From NCBI GenBank assembly GCA_019633425.1, contig WSUB01000086.1, positions 1 to 64,000 on the forward strand: DNA of 64,000 nucleotides, read 5' to 3'. Shown here piece after piece: positions 47,212 to 59,357 of the stretch. Positions within the stretch are counted from its first letter, which is position 1; each line of letters begins with the position of its first letter. A program made the position numbers and the translations under genes. Origin of the DNA: Tulasnella sp. 424 (lineage: Eukaryota > Basidiomycota > Agaricomycetes > Cantharellales > Tulasnellaceae). The notes below the pieces were generated by a model, which saw only the letters and a list, made by a program, of their open reading frames with translations, was not told the DNA's origin and did no database searches.

Positions 47212-49075
47212 CTACAGGTCAGCAGGGAAAACACTCCGAGGTCGGTACGCTTCGTCGATGGACTTGATCTCCTCTGGGGTCAGCTGGAGGCTAACCGNNN
47301 NNNNNNNNNNNNNNNNNNNNNNNNNNNNNNNNNNNNNNNNNNNNNNNNNNNNNNNNNNNNNNNNNNNNNNNNNNNNNNNNNNNNNNNNNNNNNNNNCAGC
47401 AGGGAAAACACTCCGAGGTCGGTACGCTTCGTCGATGGACTTGATCTCCTCTGGGGTCAGCTGGAGGCTAACCGCTCCTACAGATTTCCCCAAACAAGCT
47501 ATCAGCGGAATTGCCATACAGCGACTGAGAGATGGCAGCCTACCAAGAGCATCCTTGAGCTTATCGATACCGGTGGTACCGTAAATTGGTGCAGTAATAA
47601 AGTCTTTGGACAGCGACCAAGCTAGAGTGGCTTGAGCCATGCTGACCTGGTGGGCCTTGGCCACTTCTTCGATCCTGAGAGCAATAATGTCGGCTAAGCT
47701 CATGGGAGGTACTCTAAGTGACGTTTCGATCAACCCACCTTTGGTTGATGAGTGGCATTTCAGGAGTATCAGTCATCACGGTGAAGAATCTTCACCAGCA
47801 AAAAGCCGTATCAGTGTCTCCCGCATTATCGAGGTACTGTACTTATTGACTCACTGATCATCCGCGCCACGAGTGGTTGCAGTCTCCTTTTGCTTGTGTG
47901 CGTTAAATGGTCGGGCTAGGAACCCGCCGGCTAAAGGTGACCAAGGGATGACGCCAACGCCCAGGTCCTGAAGCATGGGCAGCATTTCCCTCTCCTCTTC
48001 ACGGTAGATGGGGTTATAAAGATTTTGCATGGAAACAAATTCTGTCAGACCATGTTCACGGGCGTAGGATTGCATCTTATAGACTGCGTAAGAATTATCG
48101 TTAGCGTAAGTAGTCATGAAGTGATTTCCAACACAGCTTATATACATTGCCAAGCATAGCACGAGCTCATTCCGATGTATCTGCAAGTTGAATGGCTCGG
48201 GAATTGGATTATCACAGGGTTTGGGGACTAGTATAAGATACCTGGCATATCCGGCTTTCACAACGTCATGCAAGGCCTGCATCGTCTCCTCAATAGGTGT
48301 ATTCGGATCGATTCGATGACCTTATAAAACGTATACGTCATGATCTATACTTCGATCCAGTAGTCAGTATAAGCTCACATTGTAGAAGGTCTATGTAATC
48401 CAGCTGGAGTCTTTCGAGGGAATGCTTGACGGAATCAAAGATGTGCTACACGCACCAGGGTATCAGTCAACTATAAGCAAGCTGAGTATCAAAATGACCC
48501 GAGACGTACCTTGCGGCTCAATCCATATTGATTAGCGTAGCGCTGTTTATCCTTGTCGGCCTCCGGCAAATAATCCACGAACTCCGGTGTTCTCCCTACT
48601 AGGTGATGAACTTTCGTCATAATCACAATCTCATCTCGAGGGAGGTTGTATTTTTGGATGGCCTTCCCTAGAATCCTCTCAGATTCCTTGCGGCACCCGA
48701 AATCGAGACAAGACGTTAATATACACAACTGAACCGACATTTAGACCAGACTCACGCCATGGGAGTAGACATTGGCAGTATCAAAGGCATTGACGCCCAA
48801 ATCATATGCAAGCTTGATGTGCTCTAGGGCTAAGCAGACAGATGCCATCTCCATCGTTGTAACCTCGTTGAAGGCAGTCAGGTACCCACCTTCTTCCTCT
48901 TCCAAAACCCACCCGTACCATTCCTTTGATCCATACGACATGCAACCTCTGTAGCCAAATGAGACATTTATATCCGAGCAAGCGTATTCCAGACTTACAA
49001 GATGATCTTTGAGATTTTGAGGCCCGACTTTCCTAGACGAACGTATTTCATTTGATTCGCTGTACTATCAGACAT
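47212..49075 (-). CDS. Aldo-keto reductase, copy E (interrupted by assembly gap)
   Basis: Starts [20 protein letters not shown] at 49075 and ends [10 protein letters not shown] at 47212. Tetrad residues are in [21 protein letters not shown] and [10 protein letters not shown]. Unlike copies A-D it has an extra intron splitting GYAR and [11 protein letters not shown]. The N run 47298-47396 lies in the last exon with the same 78 bp on each side, so the true gene probably has neither gap nor duplication. A TATA-like ATATATA sits at 49147-49153 on the minus strand, ~75 bp before the ATG. Very similar to copy F. Confidence 0.78.
47220..47474. other. Assembly gap flanked by identical 78 bp
   Basis: Bases 47298-47396 are N. 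The 78 bp 47220-47297 and 47397-47474 are identical and both encode the end of reductase E. This is the mark of two contig ends that overlap but were joined with a default gap. Confidence 0.9.
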
Positions 49076-49604
49076 GGCAGGGAAGGCTTGCTTAGAAGGT
49101 GACGAGACGCGAACTTGATGAAGGTGGAAGCAGTGAATGCGCCACCATATATACGGGAGGGCACATTTAGGGTGTAAGTGTAGACCACATTATCCCAAAT
49201 AGGAACAAGCGGAGTCGGGAAGAAGAATCCCGGTCGTCGATCGCTTAAACTTCCGAAGAAGTTTAGCACAATGTCGATTTGAAAGGCGGGAAGAGGAATA
49301 CCGAGGAAATTCAGCACGGTGTCGATTTGGAAGGTGGAGGGACCTGGTCTTAATTCACTCGACCCATAGGGCAAGTGGTCTGGGTAAGTGATCTTCTTCG
49401 CCATCTTGCAGTTCATTGGCCCTGAGCGTAGTTGGGTTTCTCCATATTTCCGAGACGACCATAATATTGCAAAGTTGCGAAAGGAACTTGACGTCAGCCG
49501 GGTAAGCAATATCGCGAAATGCAACCACATATTGCCCCTCGAACACGCCCGAGATGGAATCCGAAGGGGGCTGGTCGCGTGATGGGATCTTTCGACTACT
49601 CACG
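49076..49604. other. Upstream region of reductase E
   Basis: Non-coding. 49330-49530 is repeated at 52280-52480 upstream of reductase F, so it belongs to the duplicated module. Confidence 0.6.
49147..49153 (-). promoter_or_regulatory. TATA-like box of reductase E
   Basis: TATATAT on the minus strand ~75 bp before the ATG at 49075; reductase F has a longer TATATATATAT at 52125-52135 at the same distance. Confidence 0.5.
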
Positions 49605-50270
49605 ACGTTTGCGAGTTCCTTGGGAGCTCGGTAAAGACAAGTTTCCGAGGAGCAATCGTCACCTTTGCAATATATCCGATCCAGATAAAGTTAAGGCCCG
49701 TGAATTCGGTCCATATTTCACCCCCCATGCAAACGGAGAGTGATTCTAGGTTGATGCAGGTGTTTATCGCTTCAATTTGAAGTACCTCCGACGACACGCC
49801 TTCCTGATGATCCTCGAGCTCGACAGAATAAGGACCTATAGCAAGTCGTGGGGTGATAAGACGCTAAAGACGTAGTGGGAAGTCTTCAATGATAGAGACG
49901 GCGCTGGCGAGCAGAGGTTCGGTAACTAGCAGTTGGCAGAGTCGGTAGTTCTTTTCTTCTGCGTCCATTCCGTAGAATGTCATAGTGCTATATAGTACGG
50001 AGTTTATCTGATGTCGCACGAATTTTGAAGTCCTCAGAAGGGCGCTGAGGTCTCGAGTTCCAGGAAGCTCGGACGGTGGGTCGTGACTTTATCGGGGAGC
50101 TGCGTCTGACGAAGGTGGACTTCTTCTTTTCCTCTGTGTTCCTTCTTGATAGTCGGAGAGGTGGTGCTGCAACAAGATGCTTCTTAGTGAAAGACGACTT
50201 CGTGCGGTGGGTATGATGGTGGACATTCACTAAGTCCTCCTGTGAACACGTGATAGACGATTTGCCAGCG
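49605..50270 (-). pseudogene. Degraded copy of F-box gene 4
   Basis: Pieces match F-box 4: AAPPLRLSRRNTEEKKKS near 50165, SSEVLQIEAINTCINLESLS near 49790, GGEIWTEF near 49710 and APRKLVFTELP near 49620. They lie in different frames, and the F-box core is disrupted by small deletions. The match ends at ~49605, so the C-terminal half and second exon are absent, replaced by the upstream region of reductase E. Confidence 0.8.
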
Positions 50271-50356
50271 CTTATGACGGAGTTGAACACGGGGACTAGC
50301 AGCCAATAACGGAACAGTAGCATTTCGATACTTCGTTGATAAGAAAGGACATCGTT

Positions 50357-52055
50357 CTACAGGTTAGCAGGGAAAACACTCCGAGGTCGGTACGCTTCGT
50401 CGATGGACTTGATCTCCTCTGGGGTCAGCTGGAGGCTAACCGCTCCTACAGATTTCCCCAGCTAGGATATCAGCGGAATTGTCGTACAGCGACAGATAGA
50501 TGACAGCCTACCAAGAGCATCCTTGAGCTTGTCGATACTGCTGGTACCGTAAATTGGTGCAGTAATAAAGTCTTTGGAAAGCGACCAAGCCAGAGTGACT
50601 TGAGCCATGCTGACCTGGTGGGCCTTGGCCACTTCTTCGATCCTGAGAGCAATAATGTCGGCTAAGCTCATGGGAGGTACTCTAAGTGACGTTTCGATCA
50701 ACCCACCTTTGGTTGATGAGTGGCATTTCAGGAGTATCAGTCATCACGGTGAAGAATCTTCACCAGCAAAAAGCCGTATCAGTGTCTCCCGCATTATCGA
50801 GGTACTGTACTTATTGACTCACTGATCATCCGCGCCACGAGTGGTTGCAGTCTCCTTTTGCTTGTGTGCGTTAAATGGTCGGGCTAGGAACCCGCCGGCT
50901 AAAGGTGACCAAGGGATGACGCCAACGCCCAGGTCCTTGAGCATGGGCAGCATTTCCCTCTCCTCTTCGCGGTAGATTGGGTTATAAAGATTTTGCACGG
51001 AAACAAACTCCGTCAAACCGTGTTCACGGGCGTAGGATTGCATCTTATAGACTGCGTAAGAAATATCGTTGGCCGTACGTCAGTAGTCATACCATGACTT
51101 CAAACGGAGATGATTTACATTGCCAAGCATAGCACGAACTCATTCCGATGTATCTGTCGTTGAATGGCTCGTGAATTATATTATCACGTGGTTGGCGACA
51201 AGTATGGCATACCTAACATATCCGGCTTTCACAACGTCATGCAAAGCCTGCATGGTCTCCTCGATAGGTGTATTCGGATCGATTCGATGACCTTCCCAGA
51301 ACGTATAGGTCATGATCTATAGCTTCGAGTGGGTAGTCAGTATAAGCTCACATTGTAGAAGATCGATGTAATCCAGCTGGAGTCTTTCGAGAGAATGCTT
51401 GACGGAATCAAAGATGTGCTACATGCACCAGGGTATCAGTAAACGATAAGAAAGCTGAATAGAAAAATGACCAGAGACGTACCTTGCGGCTCAATCCGTA
51501 TTGATTGACGTAGCGCTGTTTATCCTTGTCGGCTTCCGACAAATGATCCACGAACTGTGGTGTTCTCCCAACTAGGTGATGGACCTTCGTCATAATCACA
51601 ATCTCATCTCGAGGGAGGTTGTACTTCTTGATCGCCTCGCCAAGAATCCTCTCAGATTCCTTGCGGTACCAGAAGCCGAGAGGAGACGTCAAATTACAAA
51701 GCTGAACAGACATTTAGACCAGACGTCACTCACGCCATTGGAGTAGACATTGGCAGTATCAAAGGCATTGATGCCCAAATCATATGCAAACTTGATGTGC
51801 TCCAGGGCTAAGCAGACAAGATGCCATTACATCGTTGCGACCTCGTTGAACGCGGTCAAACACTTACCTTCGTCCTCTTCCAAAACCCACCCGAAACATT
51901 CCTTCAGTCCGTACGACATACAGCCTCTGTAGCCAAGTAATGAGGCACCTTTTCCGAGCAAGCCCATTCCAGACTTACAGGATGATCTTCGAGACTTTGA
52001 GGCCCGACTTTCCGAGGCGGACGTATTTCATTTGGTTTGCTGTATTATCAGACAT
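50357..52055 (-). CDS. Aldo-keto reductase, copy F
   Basis: Starts [20 protein letters not shown] at 52055 and ends with FPANL and a TAG at 50357. It is nearly identical to copy E over long stretches, including introns (for example the ~270 bp around 50600-50870), with the same extra intron between GYAR and YIGMSS. Catalytic residues are in [21 protein letters not shown] and the HRIDPNTP exon. The exon [19 protein letters not shown] differs from E (GSKEWYGW). It is probably functional and a recent tandem duplicate. Confidence 0.8.
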
Positions 52056-52843
52056 GGCAGGAAAGTTTGCTTGGAAGGTGACGAGACTTAAAATCGATGA
52101 GGGTGAAGGTAGCAAATGCGCAACTATATATATATCCCCGGGGGGGGGCGCATTTAAAGTGTAAGTGGAGGCCACACCGTCCCAAAACGGAAAAAGTGGA
52201 GGTGAACGCGTGTAAAACGGGAAAGAAGAAAACCGGCCGTTGATAGATTAAACTTCCGAAGAAGTTCAGACGATGCCGATTTGGAAGGTGGAGGGACCTG
52301 GTCTCAATTCGCTGGACGGAAACGGCAAGTGGTCTGTCTCAGAAAGAGTCTTCTTCGCCGACCTCGCAGTTGATTGGCCCCAGCGTAATTGAGTTCCTCC
52401 ACATTTCGGGCGCCGAGACGACCATCACATTGCAAAGTTGCGAAAGGAACTTGACGTCATGGGGTAAGCAATATTGCGAAACGCAGCCATGTGGCTTCCA
52501 AATTGCCTATCTCCCAAAAGTCGCAAACAAGACATCTCTAGCTCCAAACATCAACACTACGACTGACTGGTAACACTTCAAACAGCCCAAGGATGCCTCA
52601 ATCGTCGGAGCCTGAAGCTCGGTGGAACACGGCCAGATTGGAACTCGATTGATGAATCTTTCGACTTCTAGTCCTTAGTGCGGGAAGCCGGATGGTCGTG
52701 GGCGTAGTGAGCTGATTTGGATGAGGACAGCTCGCGCTGCTGTTGGCACACGAAACCCGAGTTCAAGCGACGGCAGGCCAGTTGGAAGATACGGCGTAGC
52801 ATACAGAGACTGGAATTGCAAAAGACGGCGGTCTTGCTCTACC
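52056..52843. other. Upstream of reductase F and 3-prime side of SDH4
   Basis: 52240-52480 repeats 49300-49530. From ~52500 on the sequence is unique. No gene seen. Confidence 0.5.
52125..52135 (-). promoter_or_regulatory. TATA box of reductase F next to a G-run
   Basis: TATATATATAT ~70-80 bp before the ATG at 52055. On its upstream side lies a CCCCGGGGGGGGG tract (52136-52148, plus strand) absent from copy E. Confidence 0.5.
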
Positions 52844-53548
52844 TACGCATGCCATACTTTCATAATGAGCTCCGTCAATCCAATATCCTGCAGCCGTGAC
52901 GTCAGCAAACTCTCGGGCCTAAAGTATACTCTGAGCAGCTCACCGTCGTGTTGAATTGATACACTCCCACCAAGACCGAGAGAGTGGCAGCTCTCAGGCC
53001 CCACTTGGCGATAGGACCAGTGACGGGGAATTTCCGTTCGTGAACGTAGTCGACAAGCATAGAGTCGAAGCCAATGTGTGAATGAATAACGAGAGAAACC
53101 GCTAGCAGTCCATCCAAAACAGGATATGGTGTTGCTGAAAGCGCGAAAGTGCTTGCTGTGAGAGGAATGAGAGCGGCTGAAAGTAGACGTTCGAATGCCC
53201 AGTGGTGAGATCCATGCGACTTGCTCGGAGGCGGGAACGTTGTCGCATCGTTGACGGTCCCAGGTAGAATGGCTATCGGCAAATCTAGTGAGCCAAATAA
53301 CGCTCCAAATTGACGCGGAATACTCACGTCCTCCAGGAATATACTTGTAGGTGTCGACACCAGTAACATTGGCGGTATTTTGAGAGCGAGAGACTGCAAG
53401 GTTGGGCTTGAGTGCTGAAGTCCTCGGATCCTCGTGAAAGACGTCACTTACCGGTGTGAAGGCGAGTAAGAAGAACAGGACGAGCAGCCAGTCGTCGGGC
53501 CGCCATACTTGAGGCCAGAGAAGAGCGAAGCAAATGACTGGTGTTCAT
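52844..53548 (-). CDS. SDH4: Succinate dehydrogenase membrane anchor subunit, CybS (182 aa)
   Basis: Exons 53548-53452, 53393-53328, 53284-52944 and 52888-52844 close in phase to 182 residues. An Arg/Ser-rich N-terminus (MNTSHLLRSSLASSMAARRL) is a mitochondrial presequence. The mature part has HHWAFERLLSAALIPLTAS, three hydrophobic segments and the hallmark HSHIGFDSMLVDY, where His and the Asp-Tyr pair contribute to haem and quinone binding in this family. It ends DIGLTELIMKVWHA. The protein anchors complex II in the inner mitochondrial membrane and passes electrons from succinate to ubiquinone. All splice sites are canonical. Confidence 0.93.
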
Positions 53549-55534
53549 CCTGGGCGATCTGAAGGAGGGGAGAGACGGTAAGGTAAAGAGTAAAGGTGGT
53601 CGGGTGTTCTTGGGTGAGACTGCAATTGCCGAGGTCAGCCGGTCTCCCGAATATCCCACGGTTCGATGATGGCGACCAACTCCCAGCCTCTCACTGGCCA
53701 GTGCTTCCGTCATCAACGGAATGCCATAACTCCCTGCAGCTTCATGGCCACAGTAGACTAACACTGAACATCGGAAGAATTGGATGCGAGACCTGGACTC
53801 CATCTCCCAGCGAAGGGAAGTCTCTGGTCTCGTGGCTTGCGACACCTAACCCTAACATCCTCAAACAAGTAGCGATCAGACGGGAATGACGGACGTGGAT
53901 GCTTCCTCCAACCTATCGGATCGGGGAAGCAATTTTCCTCTTCATACTCGACCGCCATCATCACAGACCGAGATTCCCGTTTCCAAGCAACACCTTGTCC
54001 CTTGCTGGGCTGGGTGTAGCTATAGGTTTCAAGTTATTCACACTCCTGTAGGACAAGGAAAGCCCCCAAAGTATCACGGCCTGTGCCGTGAATCGCGATT
54101 CGCTTTAGATAGCCTCCGATGCATACCTGAGATGCTTTGTTTAAGACCGAATCCTTGGGCACGCAGTCCCCCGCATGTGAGCCGGCAATCTCGGCGTCGT
54201 TGTCTCTCTTACAGAATCGTTCCGCTTTCCCTTTGTTCGAGAGCTCCCTACGGGCTTCTGCGCAACATGCTTCCCTGGACATAAGGGTTAGCAACGAACC
54301 ACAGCTATCCCTCAGCGGTGTCTGTGGGCCCCGCGCCGCAAGCCGAATGGCTGGCCAGGGAGGAGGGGAGCTCCTATGAAGTCTAACTTTCTTGAATACG
54401 TTTTCGTATTCTGCCACCTCTGAGACGACCGGTTTAAGCAGTTAGTCAAGTCGATCGCAAGGTTTCCCGATGCCACCAGGCTGCAGCCTTGTTGTTACAC
54501 TTTTGGTCAAAGGGATTCAAGAGATGGAATCGGCACATTTGGGGTGCTTTCCAAGATTGAAGTCCCGATCGTAGGGCAAAATACATCTTCGCACACACAC
54601 GTGGGCTATACACATTTCGACTAGTATCTTTTTCGGGCTCTCGCGATGACCAGGGGGGAATCGCCGTCTCAGGTTCTTCATTTTGATGGATAATCCCTCA
54701 ATGTTTCCGGATGGCTTTTTACGGCGGAGATTGGCTGTCGGGCGTGGGCAGTAGTCTGAGCCATCAGTTGCTACAGCAAACGCTTCTTATAGCGCCTTTG
54801 CGCCACCCAAGAAAGCGGTTTTACAGCCCCGTCTTTCCGATTCGAAACTTCGGTTTGATTTTATCGGGGACCCATCTAACCGGAAAGTCGATTGGGTTAC
54901 GATCCACGTTGAGCCGGTGGCTCTGCCCTTTCTGCGAGCAAAAGAGCTTGTACACAGTCGGCATTTTCTTCAGGTACTGAGGGAATCACTTTCATGCGGC
55001 ATATAAACATTAGTCGCCCCTCCTCTCCTGAGGCATTTCTTCGTCTACGCGCTGTTCGCTCGGAGAGGTAGACGCGGCGATGCCTCGAACAGTCTCCGAC
55101 TGAATTCACATTATATATTAGACCCAAGGGCGAGGTCCTCAGCTTTCCCTTTTTGCACATTTATCTCCTCGCCCCTTGTGCATCACTTCCGGAACTGGCA
55201 CCTCAGTCCCAGTTTTCATGTCGATTTCCGTCGGATCAACACCAAGCTATCTCGATCCTTCTACGCTGGAAGGCTTGAGAACCTCATTCAGGGTGAGTGT
55301 GCTGGCGACGAGTGCCTCGTCACTTCTTTTAGTCAGTCCAACACAAAAGGACCTGACATCCACAAACCTTTTTAGCAAAATCGTGCTCACGCCTTCACAA
55401 ACCCGATATCCCCGGGACCATTCAAATTCTCAGCTCGGAGTGAAACACAGTCCCTTTCCCCCATCTCGACCAGGACCGTGCACCGCATCCCCTTCTCCTT
55501 ATCCGCGTCCATTGGTTCCAAGCAAACCACAGAA
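53549..55534. other. Intergenic, no supported gene
   Basis: Includes the SDH4 promoter and, on the right, the likely leader of the zinc-finger gene (pyrimidine-rich 55140-55530). Open frames at 53886-54417 lack domains or splice partners. Confidence 0.45.
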
Positions 55535-57417
55535 ATGTCAGAACTTTCACAGCCTCCTGGATGCTATATAGAGACCCATTCTTTTTTTTCTTTCAGGTCC
55601 AACGATTTCCCATCTCACCCTAACTCTGATATGGGCACTTCCCAGAGGTTATCATCGTCCTCGTCTTCTCTGGCCAACGCATTGAAGGAACATCCAGACA
55701 GACGCGAACAAATGTATCAATCTTCCGACGAAATGTACCGCTCAAGCCGTTTGGTCTGGAATCCCTCGTACGAGCCCGTCCCCCAAGGTATGTCTGGGCG
55801 TTGGGACTGTCGCCGCCGATCGCGATTGTGGACGCTCATAAGACTCACGCAGCCCAAGCTTCAGCAATTAGCATGGAACCTTCGACATACTCGACTGTCT
55901 CTACAAGTCACTGGACAGGTTCAATGCTCGCCTACAACGTTCCTCCAGTAGAAGCCACGCAGCATCCACCTTCTCTCGTGGTGACGAATCCAGAAGGGAA
56001 CAGCGGCTACGGCGAGCCCATTCGCCACGCTCAATCATACACCACGCAAGGCTTTGGCCTTGAATTGTCTCCTCAGACTACCGTATTCCCGAGCTCTGGC
56101 TCCCTAGGGCCACTGGAATATCTTCTTCAGGATTCGAACATCACGCCTTCGTACTCGACGGAAGGATCACCGTCTTCCTCCTTCTCCGGGTCACCGCGCT
56201 CTGATATCGAACCAGGATCTCCATGGTCAGTTCAGGGGAGTTCGAATGTGGGCGACGTGGTTTACTCTGTTCCTCAACTGTTTCACTCTCCAAGTCCGGT
56301 TTCACCAACCACCTCAACCTGGGGGACCACAGCCCCCTCCCAGAACACTCGATCTGATCAATGGCTTGATCCACGGCCCTCATATTCCTACCAATCAGGC
56401 TCGACAGAACCTCTCTCGATGCTTGCATCACAAGGAAGCTCTTCAAACCCTACGCGGAGAACTCGAACTTCGGTATCCCCTCCACCAAACACCTCCGGCC
56501 AAGAGTGGACCTTCAAAGAGCGAACCCGCAGGAAAAGGCGCATAGACCCCAGCATTATTCGATCAGCACGCTTCATTTCCTCGCCGCTCAGCGTTCCGCC
56601 TCACCTTCAAGGCGTGTCTTCCAAACGAGGCCCAAAGAAACCCGAACTCGATCACATCCATATCACGAACATACCTTGCCCCAATGCCGACTGCTCAGCT
56701 CCAACCGCCGTCGACGATTCGGAGGAAGGTGTTGTTGAGAATTTCGCTTGTACGTATATCGACCCGGCAAACGGAAGACAATGCACGTCCGATTTCAGGC
56801 GGCGAGGCTGCCGAGAACGACATTCGGGCAGTCACTCCGGTCGCGAGGCTCAGGTGCGTCCCCTGATTCAGGCTTAAGGCTGCTACGGAACAGGTGTTAA
56901 CGGAACCGTGCTCATTCAGGATGTCACATCGGGTCGGATTTCCATTGGCTGCGCTCGACGAATCCTCTGGGAAACCATTCGCTTGATCGAGGCGAGTGAC
57001 TGGGGAGTAGTCTACTCGCCTCCCATCCCCTCGAACCAACTCATGGAAGTCGACTGGGCGCAAAGCTACGAGGAGGCTGGCAAGTGGATTGCGGCCGAGT
57101 TCGACGTGGATGTCCTTCGCCAACAGGCCCAGGCTGTCAAGGAAGCACTGTACGAGCTTGGGCGACAGGAGGAACAACTCAATCCAGACCAGAAACGAAT
57201 TTCTCCCGTGGAACTCCAGCAGTACCAGCAGTTTGTTCGACTAGCGTCCAAACGCGCGGCTTCCTTCGAACGGTTCTATTGCACACATCCGAATTGCGAC
57301 GCCGACTTTACCAGAGCGGATGCTCTGGCGAGACACTGCCGCACCTGCCACGAAAAGGATAAGGGGAAGAAAGGTAGGATGAAGAGGCACTCAGTCGATG
57401 GGGACGTTTTAGCCTAA
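55535..57417 (+). CDS. C2H2 zinc-finger transcription factor-like protein
   Basis: Exon 1 is 55535-55787 (MSELSQPPGCYIETHSF), then 55853 onward, with a long Ser/Thr/Pro-rich region, a basic stretch FKERTRRKRRIDPS, and a first finger-like segment with Cys pair and RRRGCRERHSGSH near 56745-56840. A second part runs to 57417 and ends in a classical finger, FYCTHPNCDADFTRADALARH then CRTCH (C-x4-C-x12-H-x4-H). Both parts read well, but the join near 56850-56893 needs a phase-1 intron with a weak donor (GTCCCC at ~56858, acceptor at 56893). The straightforward GTGCGT donor gives the wrong frame. Either the splice is non-standard, or there is a frameshift in the sequence or gene. Expected to act in the nucleus as a DNA-binding regulator; targets unknown. 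Confidence 0.7.
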
Positions 57418-57645
57418 TAGACCGATCCTTGACCGGCACTCCCGGCTTCCCACCCCTATGGATTTTTACACCACCATTTGGCACCATTTCGACGTTATTT
57501 CGTTTCTCTTCTCATCCTATTTCTTCTATGCGGGACATTCTTCTCGTTCGCTTCGTAGAGAGGCTGATTTTATCCATGTGTATTCCAACTAGGTAGCAGG
57601 TGCTGATACAATGTACGTTCGTATGCTGTCAATCATCAACGATGA
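57418..57645. other. Convergent 3-prime region
   Basis: Short AT-richer spacer between the zinc-finger gene stop and the stop of the convergent reductase. Confidence 0.5.
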
Positions 57646-59007
57646 TTAAGGGGCCTCAACCGGATTCCAACTCGTGGCCCCGTCGGCACCGCGATCGAGT
57701 GCATTCAACGTTTCCATATCTTCATCTGCGAGTTCGAAATTATACACCTGGGAGTTACTGAGAATTCTTGCAGGATTTTCCGACTTGGGAAGTGGCGAGT
57801 ATCTATCGGAAGCGTTCCAGGGGCAAAGTCAGGGTACGTGGAGCTCCAGCCAAGAATGGTGTACGCTCACCCCATTTGAAGCGACCAACGAATCAGGATT
57901 TGCGCGCGATCTTTGTTATACTGTGTATGGAACGGCGGAAGCAAGTCAATAAGAGCCTCATTGTGAAACGCAACGCGAGTGCAGGGCGAAACCTTTTTCG
58001 CAAGCTCCGCGAGGATCGGTTCATTTAGATATACTCCTTGGGTGAGAGGGCAGTATGCTTGCACAGCAATTCCATTGTTCCTGCAATAGTTAACAATAGG
58101 TCTTTGCTGGCACCAGGGGTGGAGCTAAAACAACGGTGAATGAAGAGCCTAGTGGCGAGGGTGCGGGGGACTATACCTCAATCTGATTAACAGCCGGAAG
58201 CTCCAGTCCTGCTTCTCTAATTTCCTCCAGGTGTCTTACACCACTATCCACAAACAAAACATCCCCATAAGTTCACTGATTTCGTCATGCGCTCGCGTGG
58301 CTCACTAATTGGAAACTCCGATACTTCGCAACTTTCCCTCATCGCGTTTCTTGATCAAAGCCCGCCACGTGTCCAGCCTCTTCCTCTTTCCCGAAAGTGG
58401 GTCGTGGATGAGAAAAAGATCGAGATAACCTAAAAGGATCGAGATTAATTTGAATTAGTAGTCCAGACACTCCCAGCACCATGACCCAAATAGTCTGAGA
58501 ATTACCGAGGTCGAAACGTTGAAGCGATTGTTCGACTGCCTTTATGGCAGACTGGGAGCCGTGATATCGGCTCGCTACCTTTGAAGCTAACCGGGTTGGA
58601 GTCGGTAAGGTTGAGCCTCATGCCCACTTGTTTAGTCGAGTATGTATACGGACTGATAAAGAGTTCTTCGCGCTTAATTCCAGATTCCCTAACGGCTTGG
58701 CCGAGTTCTCCCTCGTTGCGATACATGATTGCGCTGTCGATGTGCCTGTTCGTCGAGAGGATCAGCCGGCATCCCTACAACCATCTCGGGTCCGACAGAC
58801 CTATAACCAGCGGCTAAAGCAGCTTTAACTGGGGCCGTAGCGGCGGCTCCCGGGACCCGCCAGACGCCAAATCCAAGGATTGGCATTTGGTGCCCTATCT
58901 CGGTCAGACGGTAATGAGTTCCAGGATCCTGGCTGACAAAATCTCCCCTGACGCCACTGACCCGACGACAGTTGGAAAGCCGATGAGAGAGACAAATTCC
59001 TAGACAT
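57646..59007 (-). CDS. Aldo-keto reductase of AKR3/AKR5-like type, copy 1
   Basis: Starts MSRNLSLSSAFQLSSG at 59007; the first splice joins it to HQMPILGFGVWRVPG. Tetrad: Asp and Tyr in HIDSAIMYRNE, Lys in FITSKVASRY, His in [13 protein letters not shown]. Further conserved parts are RSIGVSN, PAVNQIE, LHPWCQQ, AYCPLTQG and ILIRWSLQMG, and the end is GATSWNPVEAP. The family reduces sugar aldehydes, keto acids or diketones with NADPH. It is a different branch from copies A-F (core GFGVW, no RLGxSGLKVS start). At least seven introns; those checked are in phase. Confidence 0.83.
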
Positions 59008-59357
59008 CCTTGCTATAAAGGGAAAGCTGGCTTCTGCTTCACTTGTGGGTGGTGGATAACGTGTGTCGAGGCGTTGTCGAGTCCAGTGGTGGAGGAATGT
59101 GGAGGTGGTGAATGTTTATCGACTCATGATGACATATCACACGCGCCCGAAGGTCTGATGCAGCGGAGCTTAGGCTGCATTCCGACGGAAAGCAAAGCTA
59201 TTATTTCAAGAAATTCGTAATAGAGGGCACTGAAGACGAGCAAAAAGTTGGGACAGGGAGGTCATCCTGAAAGATGGTGCCTTCAGCATCAGGAAACTCA
59301 CGTTCTACAGGCTAGCCACCTTCGAGTTCCACTCGCCGCTCAGATCACACCGGTCAA
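59008..59357. other. Spacer between tandem reductases
   Basis: Promoter of the reductase that starts at 59007 and 3-prime end of the next. No gene seen. Confidence 0.45.

Noticed and set aside
47201..47733. Open frames running through the N gap
   Set aside because: They are translations of N and of the duplicated contig end, not genes.
54034..54417. 127-codon minus-strand open frame
   Set aside because: No domain, no splice partners, and composition does not differ from the surrounding spacer.
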